Shown here: positions 1 through 14,198 of the stretch, one piece after another
How the letters are laid out: each line of letters begins with the position of its first letter
Position numbering within the stretch: the first letter of the stretch is position 1
Source of the DNA: Ideonella sp.
GTDB taxonomy: Bacteria > Pseudomonadota > Gammaproteobacteria > Burkholderiales > Burkholderiaceae_C
Reading direction: 5' to 3'
DNA length: 64,000 nucleotides
Assembly (NCBI GenBank): GCA_015075165.1
Contig: JABTUY010000005.1
Span: forward strand, 372,001-436,000
Made by a program: the position numbers and the translations under genes
The notes under the pieces: model-generated
What the model was told of the DNA's origin: nothing
Databases searched by the model: none
Seen by the model: the letters and a program-made list of their open reading frames with translations, nothing else

Positions 1-66
1 CCCTGAACGGGCTGCGAACTTCACGGCGTCCTCGCCGGTCCGGCGCCTGCGGCGCCAGACGTCCAC

Positions 67-88
67 GGCGCGGCTTGCAAGCCGCGCC
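67..88. repeat. Perfect 22-bp palindrome
   Basis: Positions 67-88 read identically on both strands, with centre TTGCAA. A shorter inverted repeat (GGCGCC, TGC, GGCGCC) lies just before it at 42-56. Confidence 0.6.
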
Positions 89-103
89 GGCTCGCCAGGC
101 GGA

Positions 104-125
104 CAAGAGTCCGCAGGGACTCTTG
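104..125. repeat. Perfect hairpin, 9-bp stem and 4-nt loop
   Basis: CAAGAGTCC at 104-112 pairs with GGACTCTTG at 117-125 around the loop GCAG. There is no following T-tract, so a simple intrinsic terminator is not obvious. Confidence 0.55.
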
Positions 126-367
126 CCCGTCCGGGCTCGCCCCCTTGCATCGCTGCGCTGCTCGCCGCGCCATAAATCGCCCACCCCGGGCACCGCCCAC
201 CGCGCAGAACCACTGGTGGCGTGCCACGAGGAGGTATGCCACGGTGGTGCCAGCAAAGCCGCGGGCGGGTGTGCGCCGGCAGCGACATATGCGGCGCCGA
301 GCAGCGCAGAGCGCATGGCCGCGCGCGCGCAGCGCGCGCAACGTGTTCTGACTCGTCGCGATTGTTT

Positions 368-397
368 GAGCGTAGCGAACGAAGTGAGCGCAGCGAG
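368..397. repeat. Imperfect direct repeat, 18-bp period
   Basis: GAGCGTAGCGAA at 368-379 recurs as GAGCGCAGCGAG at 386-397. It lies between the hairpins of the 1-565 stretch. Confidence 0.4.
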
Positions 398-434
398 TTT
401 CGCGACGGGCCATGCGATCGAGCAGCGCAGGGAA

Positions 435-453
435 CCCCTCGCGCAGCGAGGGG
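435..453. repeat. Perfect hairpin, 8-bp stem and 3-nt loop
   Basis: CCCCTCGC at 435-442 pairs with GCGAGGGG at 446-453 around the loop GCA, about 110 bp upstream of the livG start. No T-run follows. Confidence 0.55.
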
Positions 454-565
454 CTGCCGCATTCGAGCGCCGGCGCATACCCGCTCGCGGCTTTGCAAGC
501 TCGGTCGACGCAAGCCCGAACTCAGCGGCTCCACGCAACACCTCATTGTCGGTAACAGGCAACCG

Positions 566-1402
566 ATGAGCAACAGCACCCCAACACCGTTGCTCTCCGC
601 TCGCGACCTCAGCGTGCGCTTCGGCGGCGTGCTCGCGGTCAGCAAGGTCAGCTTCGATGTGCAGCGCGGCGAGGTGTTCACGCTGATCGGGCCCAACGGG
701 GCCGGCAAGACCACCGTGTTCAACCTGATCAGCCGTATCTACAACCCGACCGGCGGCGAGCTGGTGTTCGAAGGGCAGCGGCTCAACGACCTGGCGCCGC
801 ATCGCATCGCCGCGCTCGGCATCGCGCGCACATTCCAGAACATCGAGCTGTTCGAGTACGCCTCGGTGCTGCAGAACCTGCTGATCGGCCACCATGTGCA
901 CCAGCGCGGCGGCTTCGTGCACAACCTGTTGTTCACGCCCAGCGCGCGCCGCGCCGAGCGCGAGGCGCGGGCGCAGGCCGAGGCGGTGATCGACCTGCTC
1001 GACCTGCAGCACCACCGCGACGCGCTGGTGCACGGGCTGCCGTACGGCGTGCGCAAGGTGGTGGAGGTGGCGCGTGCGCTGTGCATGCGGCCGAAGCTGC
1101 TGCTGCTCGACGAGCCGTCGTCGGGCCTGAACGTCGAAGAGACCGAGGACATGGCCTGGTGGATCCGCGACATCCGCAAGGAGCTGGGCACCACCGTGCT
1201 GATGGTCGAGCACGACATGAGCCTGGTCTCGCGCGTGTCCGATCGCGTGCTGGCGATGAACCAGGGCGAGGTGCTGGCGCTCGGCACGCCGGCCGAGGTG
1301 CAGGCGCACCCGGGCGTGATCGAGGCCTACCTCGGCTCCACCGACGACATGGCGTCGCTGCGGCGGCGCACGGCCGGGCCGGCGGAGGCGGTCGCGCGAT
1401 GA
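566..1402 (+). CDS. livG: LivG-type ABC transporter ATP-binding protein
   Basis: A 278-residue cytoplasmic ATPase of the branched-chain amino acid (HAAT) importer family. The Walker A motif GPNGAGKT is at residues 42-49, the degenerate LivG-type signature LPYGVRKVVEVARAL replaces LSGGQ, and Walker B LLLLDEP follows. The ATG at 566 is chosen because the conserved fold begins a few residues later; everything upstream in this frame is low complexity. Its stop overlaps the livF start (ATGA). The LivH/LivM permeases and binding protein expected in such systems are not in the window; they may lie before position 1, beyond the hairpin-rich stretch. The substrate could be an amino acid, an amide or an aromatic acid. 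Confidence 0.9.
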   Translation: MSNSTPTPLLSARDLSVRFGGVLAVSKVSFDVQRGEVFTLIGPNGAGKTTVFNLISRIYNPTGGELVFEGQRLNDLAPHRIAALGIARTFQNIELFEYASVLQNLLIGHHVHQRGGFVHNLLFTPSARRAEREARAQAEAVIDLLDLQHHRDALVHGLPYGVRKVVEVARALCMRPKLLLLDEPSSGLNVEETEDMAWWIRDIRKELGTTVLMVEHDMSLVSRVSDRVLAMNQGEVLALGTPAEVQAHPGVIEAYLGSTDDMASLRRRTAGPAEAVAR

Positions 1403-2184
1403 ACGCCAGCCCCGCGCCCGAACTGCTGGTGCTCGCCAACGTCGAGAGCGCGTACGGCCCGATCCGCGCCATCCGCGGCATCAGCCTGAAGGTGCGCAAG
1501 GGCGAGATCGCCACCGTGCTCGGCAGCAACGGGGCCGGCAAGTCGACCATCCTGCGCACGATCTCGGGCGTGCTCGACCCCACGCGCGGCAGCGTGCAGT
1601 TCGACGGCCACGACATCACCGCGCACGAGCCGTCCGATATCGTGCGCCGCGGCCTGATGCACGTGCCCGAGGGGCGCGAGGTGTTCCCGCTGCTGTCGGT
1701 GCACGACAACCTGATGATGGGCGGCTACACGCGGCACGACCGCGACGCGCTGATGCGCGATCTCGAGGCGGTGTACGGCTACTTCCCGATCCTGCGCGAG
1801 CGCGCGCGGCAGGACGCCGGGCTGCTGTCGGGCGGGCAGCAGCAGATGCTGGCGATCAGCCGCGCGCTGATGGGCGCACCGCAACTCGTGCTGCTCGACG
1901 AGCCGAGCCTCGGGCTGTCGCCGAAGCTGACGCGCGAGATCTTCGAGATCGTGGTGCGCATCAACCGCGAGCGCGGCACCACGATCTTGCTGGTGGAGCA
2001 GAACGCCAACATGGCGCTCAACGTGGCCGACTACGGCTACGTGCTCGAAAACGGCCGCATCGTGATGGAAGACGCCTGCGACCGGCTGCGCGAGAAGGAA
2101 GACATCCGCGAGTTCTATCTCGGCATGAAGGAAGCCGGCGTGCGCGGCGAGCGGCGCTGGAAGAAGAAGAAGCAGTGGCGCTGA
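1399..2184 (+). CDS. livF: LivF-type ABC transporter ATP-binding protein
   Basis: A 261-residue second ATPase of the same importer. Walker A GSNGAGKS is at residues 42-49, the signature LSGGQQQMLAISRAL and Walker B VLLDEP are intact, and the H-loop VEQNAN is present. The ATG at 1399 overlaps the livG stop by four bases, a sign of translational coupling, with GGAGG 11 nt upstream. The C-terminus is lysine/arginine-rich (RRWKKKKQWR). It should form a heterodimer with LivG and power the membrane subunits. Confidence 0.9.
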   Translation: MNASPAPELLVLANVESAYGPIRAIRGISLKVRKGEIATVLGSNGAGKSTILRTISGVLDPTRGSVQFDGHDITAHEPSDIVRRGLMHVPEGREVFPLLSVHDNLMMGGYTRHDRDALMRDLEAVYGYFPILRERARQDAGLLSGGQQQMLAISRALMGAPQLVLLDEPSLGLSPKLTREIFEIVVRINRERGTTILLVEQNANMALNVADYGYVLENGRIVMEDACDRLREKEDIREFYLGMKEAGVRGERRWKKKKQWR

Positions 2185-2274
2185 CGCGCCGCTGAACGCG
2201 CAGCCGGCAGCGCGCCGCGCGGCGAGCCGCTGGGATCTCGAAGCGCCTCGAAACACATCTTTGCACGCAAGAGG

Positions 2275-2303
2275 TTTGCAGCGGGGCGGCCGCGGCGTAT
2301 GGT
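2275..2303 (+). promoter_or_regulatory. Candidate promoter of the 2310 gene
   Basis: TTTGCA at 2275-2280 and TATGGT at 2298-2303 are separated by 17 bp. The hexamer ends 6 nt before the ATG at 2310, which would put transcription start at or next to the start codon (leaderless). Confidence 0.35.
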
Positions 2304-2309
2304 GAGGGC

Positions 2310-2780
2310 ATGGATTCGCAGCAGCAGTACCCGATGCCGCGGCCGGCCGGCGAACCGCAGGCGGCCCCCTCGGTGGTGACGACGCCACCGGCTCCGATCG
2401 ACGCACCGGCCAGCGTGCCGGCGCTGGTGGCCGCGCTGTACGACGAGGCCCCGGCCAGCCTACGCCAGCGGCTGCTGAACCACCTGCTGCGCGCGGTGGG
2501 GCCCTTGGCGCTGGCCGCGGTCGCCGCCGGTGCGTTCGCACGGCTGCTGCCGGCCGAGCGCTGGGGCAGCGTGCAGGTGCACCTCGACGACGTGTTCTTC
2601 CGCATCCGGCCCGATCATGTGGCCGACCTCGCAAGCTACGTCGAGCAGAAGGCGCCCGAGATGCTGGGGGGCCTGCCCGATGTGCTGTCGTCGGGCCCGC
2701 TGCTGATGGGCACGCTATCCGGCGCGCTGCTGCTGTTGGCGCTGCGGCAGGCGCTGCGCCAGCGGCGCCACGGGCAGTAG
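2310..2780 (+). CDS. Hypothetical small membrane protein
   Basis: I do not recognise this 156-residue protein. Residues 1-45 are proline/alanine-rich. A hydrophobic helix follows at about 64-80 (AVGPLALAAVAAGAFA), a polar middle part (about 85-125) contains RIRPDHVADLASYVEQKAP, and a second hydrophobic helix lies at about 133-147, ending in a basic tail RQALRQRRHGQ. That layout suggests two membrane spans around a polar domain. It stands alone, convergent with the thioesterase gene. Codon use matches neighbours. Confidence 0.6.
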   Translation: MDSQQQYPMPRPAGEPQAAPSVVTTPPAPIDAPASVPALVAALYDEAPASLRQRLLNHLLRAVGPLALAAVAAGAFARLLPAERWGSVQVHLDDVFFRIRPDHVADLASYVEQKAPEMLGGLPDVLSSGPLLMGTLSGALLLLALRQALRQRRHGQ

Positions 2781-2801
2781 CGCCGGCAACGGGCGCCGGC
2801 G

Positions 2802-3185
2802 TCAGCCCGCGTTGCGCGGCAGAAAGATCGCGTAGTTGCCGTTCGCCTGCGCGATCAACCTGCCGTCGTGGAACAGGCGCGACTCGAGGTTGGCGATCGT
2901 GCGGCCGCGGTTGAGCATCTCGGTGATGCACGTGATCGTGCCGGCGCTCACCGTGCGGAAGTAGTTGATCTTGATTTCGATGGTGGCGCAGATCTCGCGC
3001 TCGGCCAGTGTCGGGTACAGCGCCACGCCCATCCCGGTGTCGGCCAGCGTGTACAGCACCGCGCCGTGCACCACCTGGTGCGGGTTGTGGTGCTGCGCGG
3101 GCGCCAGCGTCAGCGAGCAGCGGCTGTAGCCGGCGCGCTCCTCCTCGAACACCAGGCCGATCGATTCTGCGAAAGGGTTGTGCAC
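2802..3185 (-). CDS. PaaI-family hotdog thioesterase
   Basis: A 127-residue single hotdog-fold protein, the usual length for PaaI-like acyl-CoA thioesterases. The characteristic helix segment HQVVHGAVLYTLADTGMG matches the family pattern HGG..aLaDtamg, with Ala replacing the second Gly. The family hydrolyses acyl- or phenylacetyl-CoA thioesters in the cytoplasm as tetramers. The start is the GTG at 3185, with AGGAG about 8 nt upstream; the longer open frame upstream is not protein-like. It lies 25 bp behind the DUF364 gene on the same strand and may share its transcript. The physiological substrate cannot be read from the sequence. Confidence 0.8.
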   Translation of the reverse strand: MHNPFAESIGLVFEEERAGYSRCSLTLAPAQHHNPHQVVHGAVLYTLADTGMGVALYPTLAEREICATIEIKINYFRTVSAGTITCITEMLNRGRTIANLESRLFHDGRLIAQANGNYAIFLPRNAG

Positions 3186-3210
3186 CGCCTGCTCCTGCCG
3201 CGAAGGGGCA

Positions 3211-4047
3211 TCATCGCACCGCCGCCAGCAGGCGATCGATGCCCGGGTAGTCGTCACGCGCGATGACGGTCTTGGTGGCGTGCGCGCCCCACTTGCCGCC
3301 GCTGCCAAATGCGTGCAGGAACCGCTCGCGGTCGACCACCCGACGGCCGCCGAGCGTGTGCACGCCGCGTGTGAACAACGGGTCGGGCACGCAGCCGGCC
3401 GTCGGGCCGACGATCGCGAAGTGCCGCGCGGTGCGGCACGCGGCCAGCACGGCATCGAGCGTGTCGTTCAGGATCACCGTGCAGGTGCTGACGACCTTCT
3501 CGCACGTGGCCAGCTCGGCCGGATCGGTCGTCACGCGCAGTTGCGGCTCGTCGCGCACCAGCGCCGCCTTCAGCTCGAGCACCGTGAGCCGCGCGCCGGC
3601 GCGGGCGATCGCCGGCACCAGCGGCGTGAACAGGCCGATCATGCCGATGTGCTCGCCGCGCTGCGGGTCGATGGCACCCAGCGGGTCGCCGCCGGCCGGC
3701 GGCACCCAGCCCGAGCGCGCGAACAGCTGCTGCGACAGCGCGTTGATCGCCGCGAAGCCGAGCGCGCGCGCCACCGCGTCGCCGGTGGCCGCGAACCCGC
3801 GTGCGAGCGCCAGCGCCTCGGTGCCGGCGAGGCTGCGTGCGCGGTGCTGCTCGCGCAGCGGTGCCTCGGTGCCCTCGAGCTGGATGTAGCTGAAGCCGAT
3901 CGAGCCGTCGTCGAGCTCGAGCGCGCAGAACTCGGCCTCCTTCGTGCCGGTGGCCGGCGGCAGGTGCAGCGCGCGCACGCGCGGCGCGCCCAGGCGGCGG
4001 GCGATGCGCTCGGCGAGTTCGATGTAGAGATCGGTGATCGGTTGCAT
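3211..4047 (-). CDS. DUF364/DUF4213 (putative metal-chelation) protein
   Basis: A 278-residue cytoplasmic protein resembling the DUF4213-DUF364 family, a Rossmann-like fold that has been proposed, without firm proof, to chelate heavy metals or act in enolase-like chemistry. Recognisable are an N-terminal half with FCALELDDGSIGFSYIQLEG and a C-terminal half with IGLFTPLVPAI, CEKVVSTCTVILNDTLDAVL and FAIVGPTAGCVPDPLFTRG. The ATG at 4047 is preferred over an upstream in-frame methionine because the fold begins there. It sits 43 bp downstream of the calcium-type ATPase on the same strand, so a metal-related job is plausible but is inference. Confidence 0.65.
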   Translation of the reverse strand: MQPITDLYIELAERIARRLGAPRVRALHLPPATGTKEAEFCALELDDGSIGFSYIQLEGTEAPLREQHRARSLAGTEALALARGFAATGDAVARALGFAAINALSQQLFARSGWVPPAGGDPLGAIDPQRGEHIGMIGLFTPLVPAIARAGARLTVLELKAALVRDEPQLRVTTDPAELATCEKVVSTCTVILNDTLDAVLAACRTARHFAIVGPTAGCVPDPLFTRGVHTLGGRRVVDRERFLHAFGSGGKWGAHATKTVIARDDYPGIDRLLAAVR

Positions 4048-4089
4048 CGGGCGAGTGTGCCAGCAGCGGCAACGGCGCACGGCTGCGGC

Positions 4090-6893
<2,804 letters not shown>

Positions 6894-6897
<4 letters not shown>

Positions 6898-7280
6898 CGC
6901 AGGTCGCGCACCGATGATGCGTGTATCGGTGCCGGCTGGCGACCGCACTCCAGCGGCGCCGGCAGCGCCTCGCCGGCCAGCCGGCGGCGCAACAGCGCGG
7001 CGCGCGCCAGCACCATCGCGGTCACCGGCGCGGTGATCGACAGCACGATGATCACCAGCCACACGTGCAGCGACAGCGCCTGACTGCGGCTGCTGAAGTG
7101 CACGATCGACGCCAGCGTGACGGCCCAGGCGCCCAGCGTGGTGGCCAGCGCGGGCGCATGCATGCGGGCGAAGTAATCGGCAAGCCGCAGCAGCCCGAGC
7201 GCGGCCGCGAGCACCAGCGCGCCGCTGGCCAGCAGCAGCAGCGCGACCGCGACCTCGGCCGGGGGCGGCAGCGCCGTCAT
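6894..7280 (-). CDS. mnhG: Monovalent cation/H+ antiporter subunit G
   Basis: A 128-residue MnhG/PhaG subunit with three hydrophobic helices, starting MTALPPPAEVAVALLLLASG and containing the typical LGLLRLADYFARMHAPA segment. It is a membrane component of the Mrp-type complex exchanging Na+ or K+ for protons. The ATG at 7280 overlaps the mnhF stop (ATGA), and its own stop overlaps the TTG of the downstream ATPase. About 25 residues after the last helix are polar and less conserved, which may reflect extension to reach the overlap. Confidence 0.88.
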
Positions 7281-7555
7281 TCGATCACCTCGCCGCGCAG
7301 CAGGAACTTGGCCAGCGCCACCGAGCCGACGAAGCCGAGCAGCGCCATCATCAGTGCGCCCTCGAAGTACATCGCGCTGTCGTAGCGTACCGCCAGCACC
7401 AGCATCAGCAGGGTACCGACTCCGTAGACGAAGTCGAGCGCCAGCACGCGATCCTGCGCGCTCGGGCCGCGCAGCAGACGCAGCAGCGCCAGGCCTATCG
7501 CCGCCAGGTACAACAGCAGCGTGACCGTGATGGCATGGCTCAGCAGCGGGCTCAT
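7277..7555 (-). CDS. mnhF: Monovalent cation/H+ antiporter subunit F
   Basis: A 92-residue MnhF/PhaF subunit of about three transmembrane helices. It includes the family segment RGPSAQDRVLALDFVYGVGT, where Asp residues lie in the second helix region. The start ATG at 7555 overlaps the mnhE stop (ATGA), and the stop overlaps the mnhG start. The size is normal for the family. Confidence 0.88.
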   Translation of the reverse strand: MSPLLSHAITVTLLLYLAAIGLALLRLLRGPSAQDRVLALDFVYGVGTLLMLVLAVRYDSAMYFEGALMMALLGFVGSVALAKFLLRGEVIE

Positions 7556-8040
7556 CCGAAGATCTCCTGCAGCGGCCGCTCGTAGCGGGCCTTGTATTGC
7601 GCGACGAAAGCCGCCTCGTGATGGACGTCGAACACGTGCAGCAGCAGCACGCTGCGGTCGCTGGCCAGCTCGCACCACACTGTGCCGGGGACCACCGCGG
7701 TGATCATCGCCAGCGCCGCCAGGCCGTGCAGGTCGCGCAGCTCGAGCGGCACGTGCACGAAGGCGCCGCGCGGCGCCCGGCGGTGCGCGCGCAGCACGCC
7801 GAGCGCGACCGCGATCGCCGAGCGCACCACGTCGCCGCCGACGCGCAGCACCAGCCGCGCAAGCGTGCGCCAGCGCCGCAATGGGCCCGATGCCGGGCGC
7901 AGCGGCGCTGCCAGCGGCGGGACGACCAGCGCGACGGCCAATCCGAGCAGCAGCTGCGCGGCGTTGATGCGGTCCACCAGCAGCAGCCAGCCACCGAACA
8001 GGCCGAGCGACAGCCACGGCGACGGCAGCAGGCGGCGCAT
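7552..8040 (-). CDS. mnhE: Monovalent cation/H+ antiporter subunit E
   Basis: A 162-residue MnhE/PhaE subunit. It has two N-terminal hydrophobic helices (LSLGLFGGWLLLVDRINAAQ and LLLGLAVALVVPPLAAPL) and a cytoplasmic part with the conserved TAVVPGTVWCEL segment and a C-terminal HHEAAFVAQYKARYERPLQE. The ATG at 8040 has a purine-rich GAAGGGG upstream. It lies 40 bp after mnhD and overlaps mnhF. Confidence 0.88.
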   Translation of the reverse strand: MRRLLPSPWLSLGLFGGWLLLVDRINAAQLLLGLAVALVVPPLAAPLRPASGPLRRWRTLARLVLRVGGDVVRSAIAVALGVLRAHRRAPRGAFVHVPLELRDLHGLAALAMITAVVPGTVWCELASDRSVLLLHVFDVHHEAAFVAQYKARYERPLQEIFG

Positions 8041-8080
8041 CAGGGGGTCCCCTTCATTGTGTGTCGGTCCTGGCGTGGCT

Positions 8081-9721
8081 TCATCGCGCCGGCTCGCGCG
8101 CCGCCGGCGCCGCGGCGATCGGGCGGGCCCGCAGCACCGCGTCGAGGTACGGGCTCGGTGCATGCAGCGCGTGAGCGGTTGCGCGCGTGTACCGCAGCGC
8201 CGTCTCGCCGTGCACGACCAGCCACACCGTCGCGGCGAGCAGGCCCGCGATCGGCAGCGTCTCGACCATGCGCAGGTGCGGCGCCGGCCGTTCGCCACCG
8301 GTCCAGAAGTGGCGCATGCCGACGCGCATCAGCGCGATCGAGGCGAGCAGCCCCGAGGCGATCAGCAGCCCGAACAGCGTCCACGATGCGGCGCTGTCGA
8401 TCGGCAGCAGCGAGCGCAGCATCGCCAGCTTGGCGACGAAGCTCGACAGCGGCGGCAGCCCCGCCACCACCATCGCGCACAGCGCGAAGGCGACGCCGAG
8501 GAACGCCAGCGCGGCAGGAATCGCGCGGCCGACCAGCGCCTGTTCGTCGTCGTCGAGGTTCGCGCCGGCCGGCGGCTCGTTGCCGATGAACGATGGCAGC
8601 GCATGCTGGCCGTCGTCGATCTCGGGCGGCCCCAGCTCCACCTGGCGGCTGCGCTCGAGCAGCTCCACCAGCAGGAACAGCGCGCAGCCGGCGAGCGTGG
8701 AGCTGGCGAGGTACAGCAGCGCGCCGCCGCTCAGGTCGGGCCGGTCGAAGCCGATGGCGGCGACCAGCGTGCCCGACGAGGCCACCACGCTGTGGCCGGC
8801 CAGCCGCGCGAGCTGCTGCGACGCCAGCATGCCGACGGCGCCGAACGCCAGCGTGGCGAGCCCGCCCCACACCAGCGCAGTGCCGCCGAAGCTGCCCGAC
8901 GCGCCGCCCGTCGGGAAGCACAGCGTCCACAGCCGCAGCACCGCATACACGCCGACCTTGGTGAGGATCGCGAACAGCGCGGCCGCCGGTGCGCTGGCCG
9001 CGGCATAGGCCGGCGGCAACCAGGCGTTCAGCGGCCACAGCGCGGCCTTGGCGAGGAACGCGATGCCCAGCAGCGCGGCACCGGCGTGCAGCAGACCGCG
9101 ATCGCTGGCGGGTACCCGCGGCAGCTTGTGCGCGATGTCGGCCATGTTTAGCGTGCCGGTGACGCCGTAGAGCACCGCCACGCCGATCAGGAACAGCAGC
9201 GACGCGGCGAGATTGATCGCGATGTAGTGCAGACCGGCGCGCACGCGCGCCGCACCGCCGCCGTGCAGCAGCAGCCCGTAGCTGGCGGCCAGCAGCACCT
9301 CGAAGAACACGAACAGGTTGAACAGGTCGGCGGTGAGGAACGCGCCGTACAGGCCCATCAACTGCAGCTGGAACAGCGCGTGAAAGTACACGCCGGCGTG
9401 CTGCCAGCGCGCCAGCGCGTACAGCAGCGCGGCCAGCCCGGCGCAGCCGGTGAGCACCGCCATCAGCGCCGACAGCCGGTCGGCCACCAGCACGATGCCG
9501 AACGGCACCGGCCAGTTGCCGGGCAGGTAGACGCCGAACGCCGCCGGACCCTGTGCATCGACCGCACGCAGCATCAGCAGTGCGATCGCCAGGCCGGCCG
9601 CCGTGGAGGCCAGGTTGAGCAGGCTCTTGAAGGCGCGCCGGCGCTCGCCGAGCAGCAGCATCAGCGCGGCAGTGGCCAGCGGCAGCAGCACCGGTGCCGC
9701 CACCCAGTGGGGCGCGTTCAT
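8081..9721 (-). CDS. mnhD: Monovalent cation/H+ antiporter subunit D
   Basis: A 546-residue multi-spanning protein homologous to the NuoL/M/N proton-pumping subunits of complex I. Visible family segments include HALFQLQLMGLYGAFLTADLF..FVFFEVLL and KAALWPLNAWLPPAYAAA, with the essential Glu in FFEV and Lys in KAALWPLNAWLP. The ATG at 9721 (MNAPHW) is chosen because the first helix starts there; an in-frame ATG at 9733 is possible. A hydrophilic insertion around residues 350-375 (ERSRQVELGPPEIDDG and on) precedes the last helices. It lies 64 bp after mnhC. Confidence 0.9.
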   Translation of the reverse strand: MNAPHWVAAPVLLPLATAALMLLLGERRRAFKSLLNLASTAAGLAIALLMLRAVDAQGPAAFGVYLPGNWPVPFGIVLVADRLSALMAVLTGCAGLAALLYALARWQHAGVYFHALFQLQLMGLYGAFLTADLFNLFVFFEVLLAASYGLLLHGGGAARVRAGLHYIAINLAASLLFLIGVAVLYGVTGTLNMADIAHKLPRVPASDRGLLHAGAALLGIAFLAKAALWPLNAWLPPAYAAASAPAAALFAILTKVGVYAVLRLWTLCFPTGGASGSFGGTALVWGGLATLAFGAVGMLASQQLARLAGHSVVASSGTLVAAIGFDRPDLSGGALLYLASSTLAGCALFLLVELLERSRQVELGPPEIDDGQHALPSFIGNEPPAGANLDDDEQALVGRAIPAALAFLGVAFALCAMVVAGLPPLSSFVAKLAMLRSLLPIDSAASWTLFGLLIASGLLASIALMRVGMRHFWTGGERPAPHLRMVETLPIAGLLAATVWLVVHGETALRYTRATAHALHAPSPYLDAVLRARPIAAAPAAREPAR

Positions 9722-9785
9722 GGTCTGCCCCATCGCGCGGCGCGCAGGTCGGATTCCAACCGGCCGCGGGACAGGGGGCCGGGTG

Positions 9786-10129
9786 TCACGGCCGCTCCTC
9801 CCGCCCGTCGACATGGTCGCCGCCCGAGAGGCCGCGCAGCGCCAGTAGCACGACGAGGAACAGCGCCGTCGTCGCGAAGCCGATCACGATCGCGGTCAGC
9901 ACCAGCGCTTGCGGCAGCGGATCGGTGTAGTGCGCGAGGTCGGCCGGCACGCCGGGCCTGACGATCGGCTCCTGCCCGATCGCCAGGCTGCCGACGCTGA
10001 AGATGAACAGGTTGACCGCATACGACAGCAGCGACAAGCCGATCAGCACCTGGAACGTGCGCGGCCGCAGCAGCAGCCACACGCCGGCACCGGTGAGCAC
10101 GCCGATGGCCAGCGAAACCACGGCTTCCA

Positions 10130-10130
<1 letters not shown>
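9786..10130 (-). CDS. mnhC: Monovalent cation/H+ antiporter subunit C
   Basis: A 114-residue NuoK-like subunit with three helices. LIGLSLLSYAVNLFIFSVG and DPLPQALVLTAIVIGFATTA are the family's hallmark segments. The ATG at 10130 shares a base with the stop of the upstream A/B gene (TGATG). Confidence 0.9.
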
Positions 10131-13051
<2,921 letters not shown>

Positions 13052-13059
13052 CGGCGGGC

Positions 13060-13065
13060 AGTCTA
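13060..13065 (-). promoter_or_regulatory. Candidate -10 element of the antiporter operon
   Basis: On the minus strand TAGACT is followed by 8 nt and then the ATG of the A/B gene; there is no Shine-Dalgarno between. No clear -35 is visible. Confidence 0.35.
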
Positions 13066-13193
13066 AGCGCTGCCCACGGCGCGCTGCGAAGGACGAAGAT
13101 CAGGTCCGGCCGCGCTGCCGGAGCGCGGCGCGCGCGCGCCGCGGCCGTGCGCGCGGAGTCTGCGTGCGAGATCGCCGGTGCACAGAGGCCGCG

Positions 13194-14180
13194 TCAGCGC
13201 CGCACATCGACCACGGTGCGCCCGCGCACCTGGCCGTCGATCAGCTTCGGCGCGTAGCCGATCGCCTCGCTCAAGCCGATCTCGACCGTCATCGCGTCGA
13301 GCTTCTTCGCGTCGAGGTGCTGCGCCATCAGCGCCCACGCCTTCGCGCGCTCGGCGTTGGGCACCAGCACACTGTTGATGCCGTACAGCGTGACGCCGCG
13401 CAGGATGAACGGCATCACCGTGGTCGGCAGGTCGCCGCCGCCGGCCAGGCCGCACGCGGCCACCGCGCCGAAGAAGCGTGTTTGCGCACACACGTTGGCC
13501 AGCGTGTGGCTGCCGACGGTGTCGACCGCGCCGGCCCACAGCTCCTTCTGAAGCGGCTTGCCGGGCTGCGAGAGTTCGTTGCGGTCGACGATGCGCGTGG
13601 CACCCAGCGATTTCAGGTACTCGGCCTCGTGCGGCCGGCCGGTGGAGGCGACCACGCGGTGGCCCATGCCGCCCAGCAGCGCCACCGCGATCGAGCCGAC
13701 GCCGCCGGCGGCGCCGGTGACCAGCACCTCGCCGTCGCCCGGCTTGCAGCCGTGGCGCTGCAGCGCCATCACGCACAGCGCGGCGGTGAAGCCGGCGGTG
13801 GCGATCGTCATCGCCGAGCGCGCGTCGAACGGCGCCGGGATCCTCAGCAGCCAGCCGGCGTCGAGCCGCGCCTTCTGCGCCAGGCCGCCCCAGTGGTTCT
13901 CGCCCAGGCCCCAGCCGGTGACGACCACGCGGTCGCCCGCCTTCCAGTCGGCGCTGCGGCTCGCACTCACCGTGCCGGCGAGGTCGATGCCCGGCACCAG
14001 CGGCCAGCTGCGCACCACCGCGCCGCGGCCGGTGATGGCCAGTGCATCCTTGTAGTTCAGCGTCGAGTACGCCACGTCGACCGTCACGTCGCGATCGGGC
14101 AGGCGCGATTCGTCGAGATCGATCAACTCGGCGCGGGTCTTCTTGTCTTCCGTCTGCGACAGCAGGATGGCTTTGAACAT
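13194..14180 (-). CDS. acuI: AcuI/YhdH-type acrylyl-CoA reductase (MDR family)
   Basis: A 328-residue zinc-independent medium-chain oxidoreductase, close to the usual 325-330 residues of AcuI/YhdH. The N-terminus MFKAILLSQ and the segments YSTLNYKDALAITGRG, VPGIDLAGTV and GWGLGENHWGGLAQKARLD are typical, and the NADPH-binding loop VTGAAGGVGSIAVALL follows. The family reduces acryloyl-CoA to propionyl-CoA with NADPH and detoxifies reactive 2-enoyl-CoA. It lies 18 bp behind a BtuF-like gene on the same strand. A link to the propionyl- and isobutyryl-CoA metabolism around icmF at 27-30 kb is conceivable but unproven. Confidence 0.85.
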   Translation of the reverse strand: MFKAILLSQTEDKKTRAELIDLDESRLPDRDVTVDVAYSTLNYKDALAITGRGAVVRSWPLVPGIDLAGTVSASRSADWKAGDRVVVTGWGLGENHWGGLAQKARLDAGWLLRIPAPFDARSAMTIATAGFTAALCVMALQRHGCKPGDGEVLVTGAAGGVGSIAVALLGGMGHRVVASTGRPHEAEYLKSLGATRIVDRNELSQPGKPLQKELWAGAVDTVGSHTLANVCAQTRFFGAVAACGLAGGGDLPTTVMPFILRGVTLYGINSVLVPNAERAKAWALMAQHLDAKKLDAMTVEIGLSEAIGYAPKLIDGQVRGRTVVDVRR

Positions 14181-14198
14181 CGGGGGACTCCTTCGACT

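Larger units (their letters stand above)
1..565. other. Hairpin-rich non-coding stretch upstream of livG
   Basis: I see no credible protein here: the open frames are arginine/alanine/serine-rich low-complexity translations with no motif. The stretch is packed with short inverted repeats (42-56, 67-88, 104-125 and 435-453) and an 18-bp-period direct repeat (368-397). It begins at the window edge, so it may be the end of a longer element. It could be a dispersed intergenic repeat, or a leader or promoter region for livG. Its character, not its function, is what can be supported. Confidence 0.5.

Noticed and set aside
21-413. Possible genes in the first 565 bp
   Set aside because: The translations on both strands are Arg/Ala/Ser-rich with no motif, and the DNA is dominated by inverted repeats.
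6898-7062. N-terminal extension of the P-type ATPase
   Set aside because: In this stretch the ATPase frame is the shadow of mnhG; the TTG overlapping the mnhG stop gives the conserved N-terminus.
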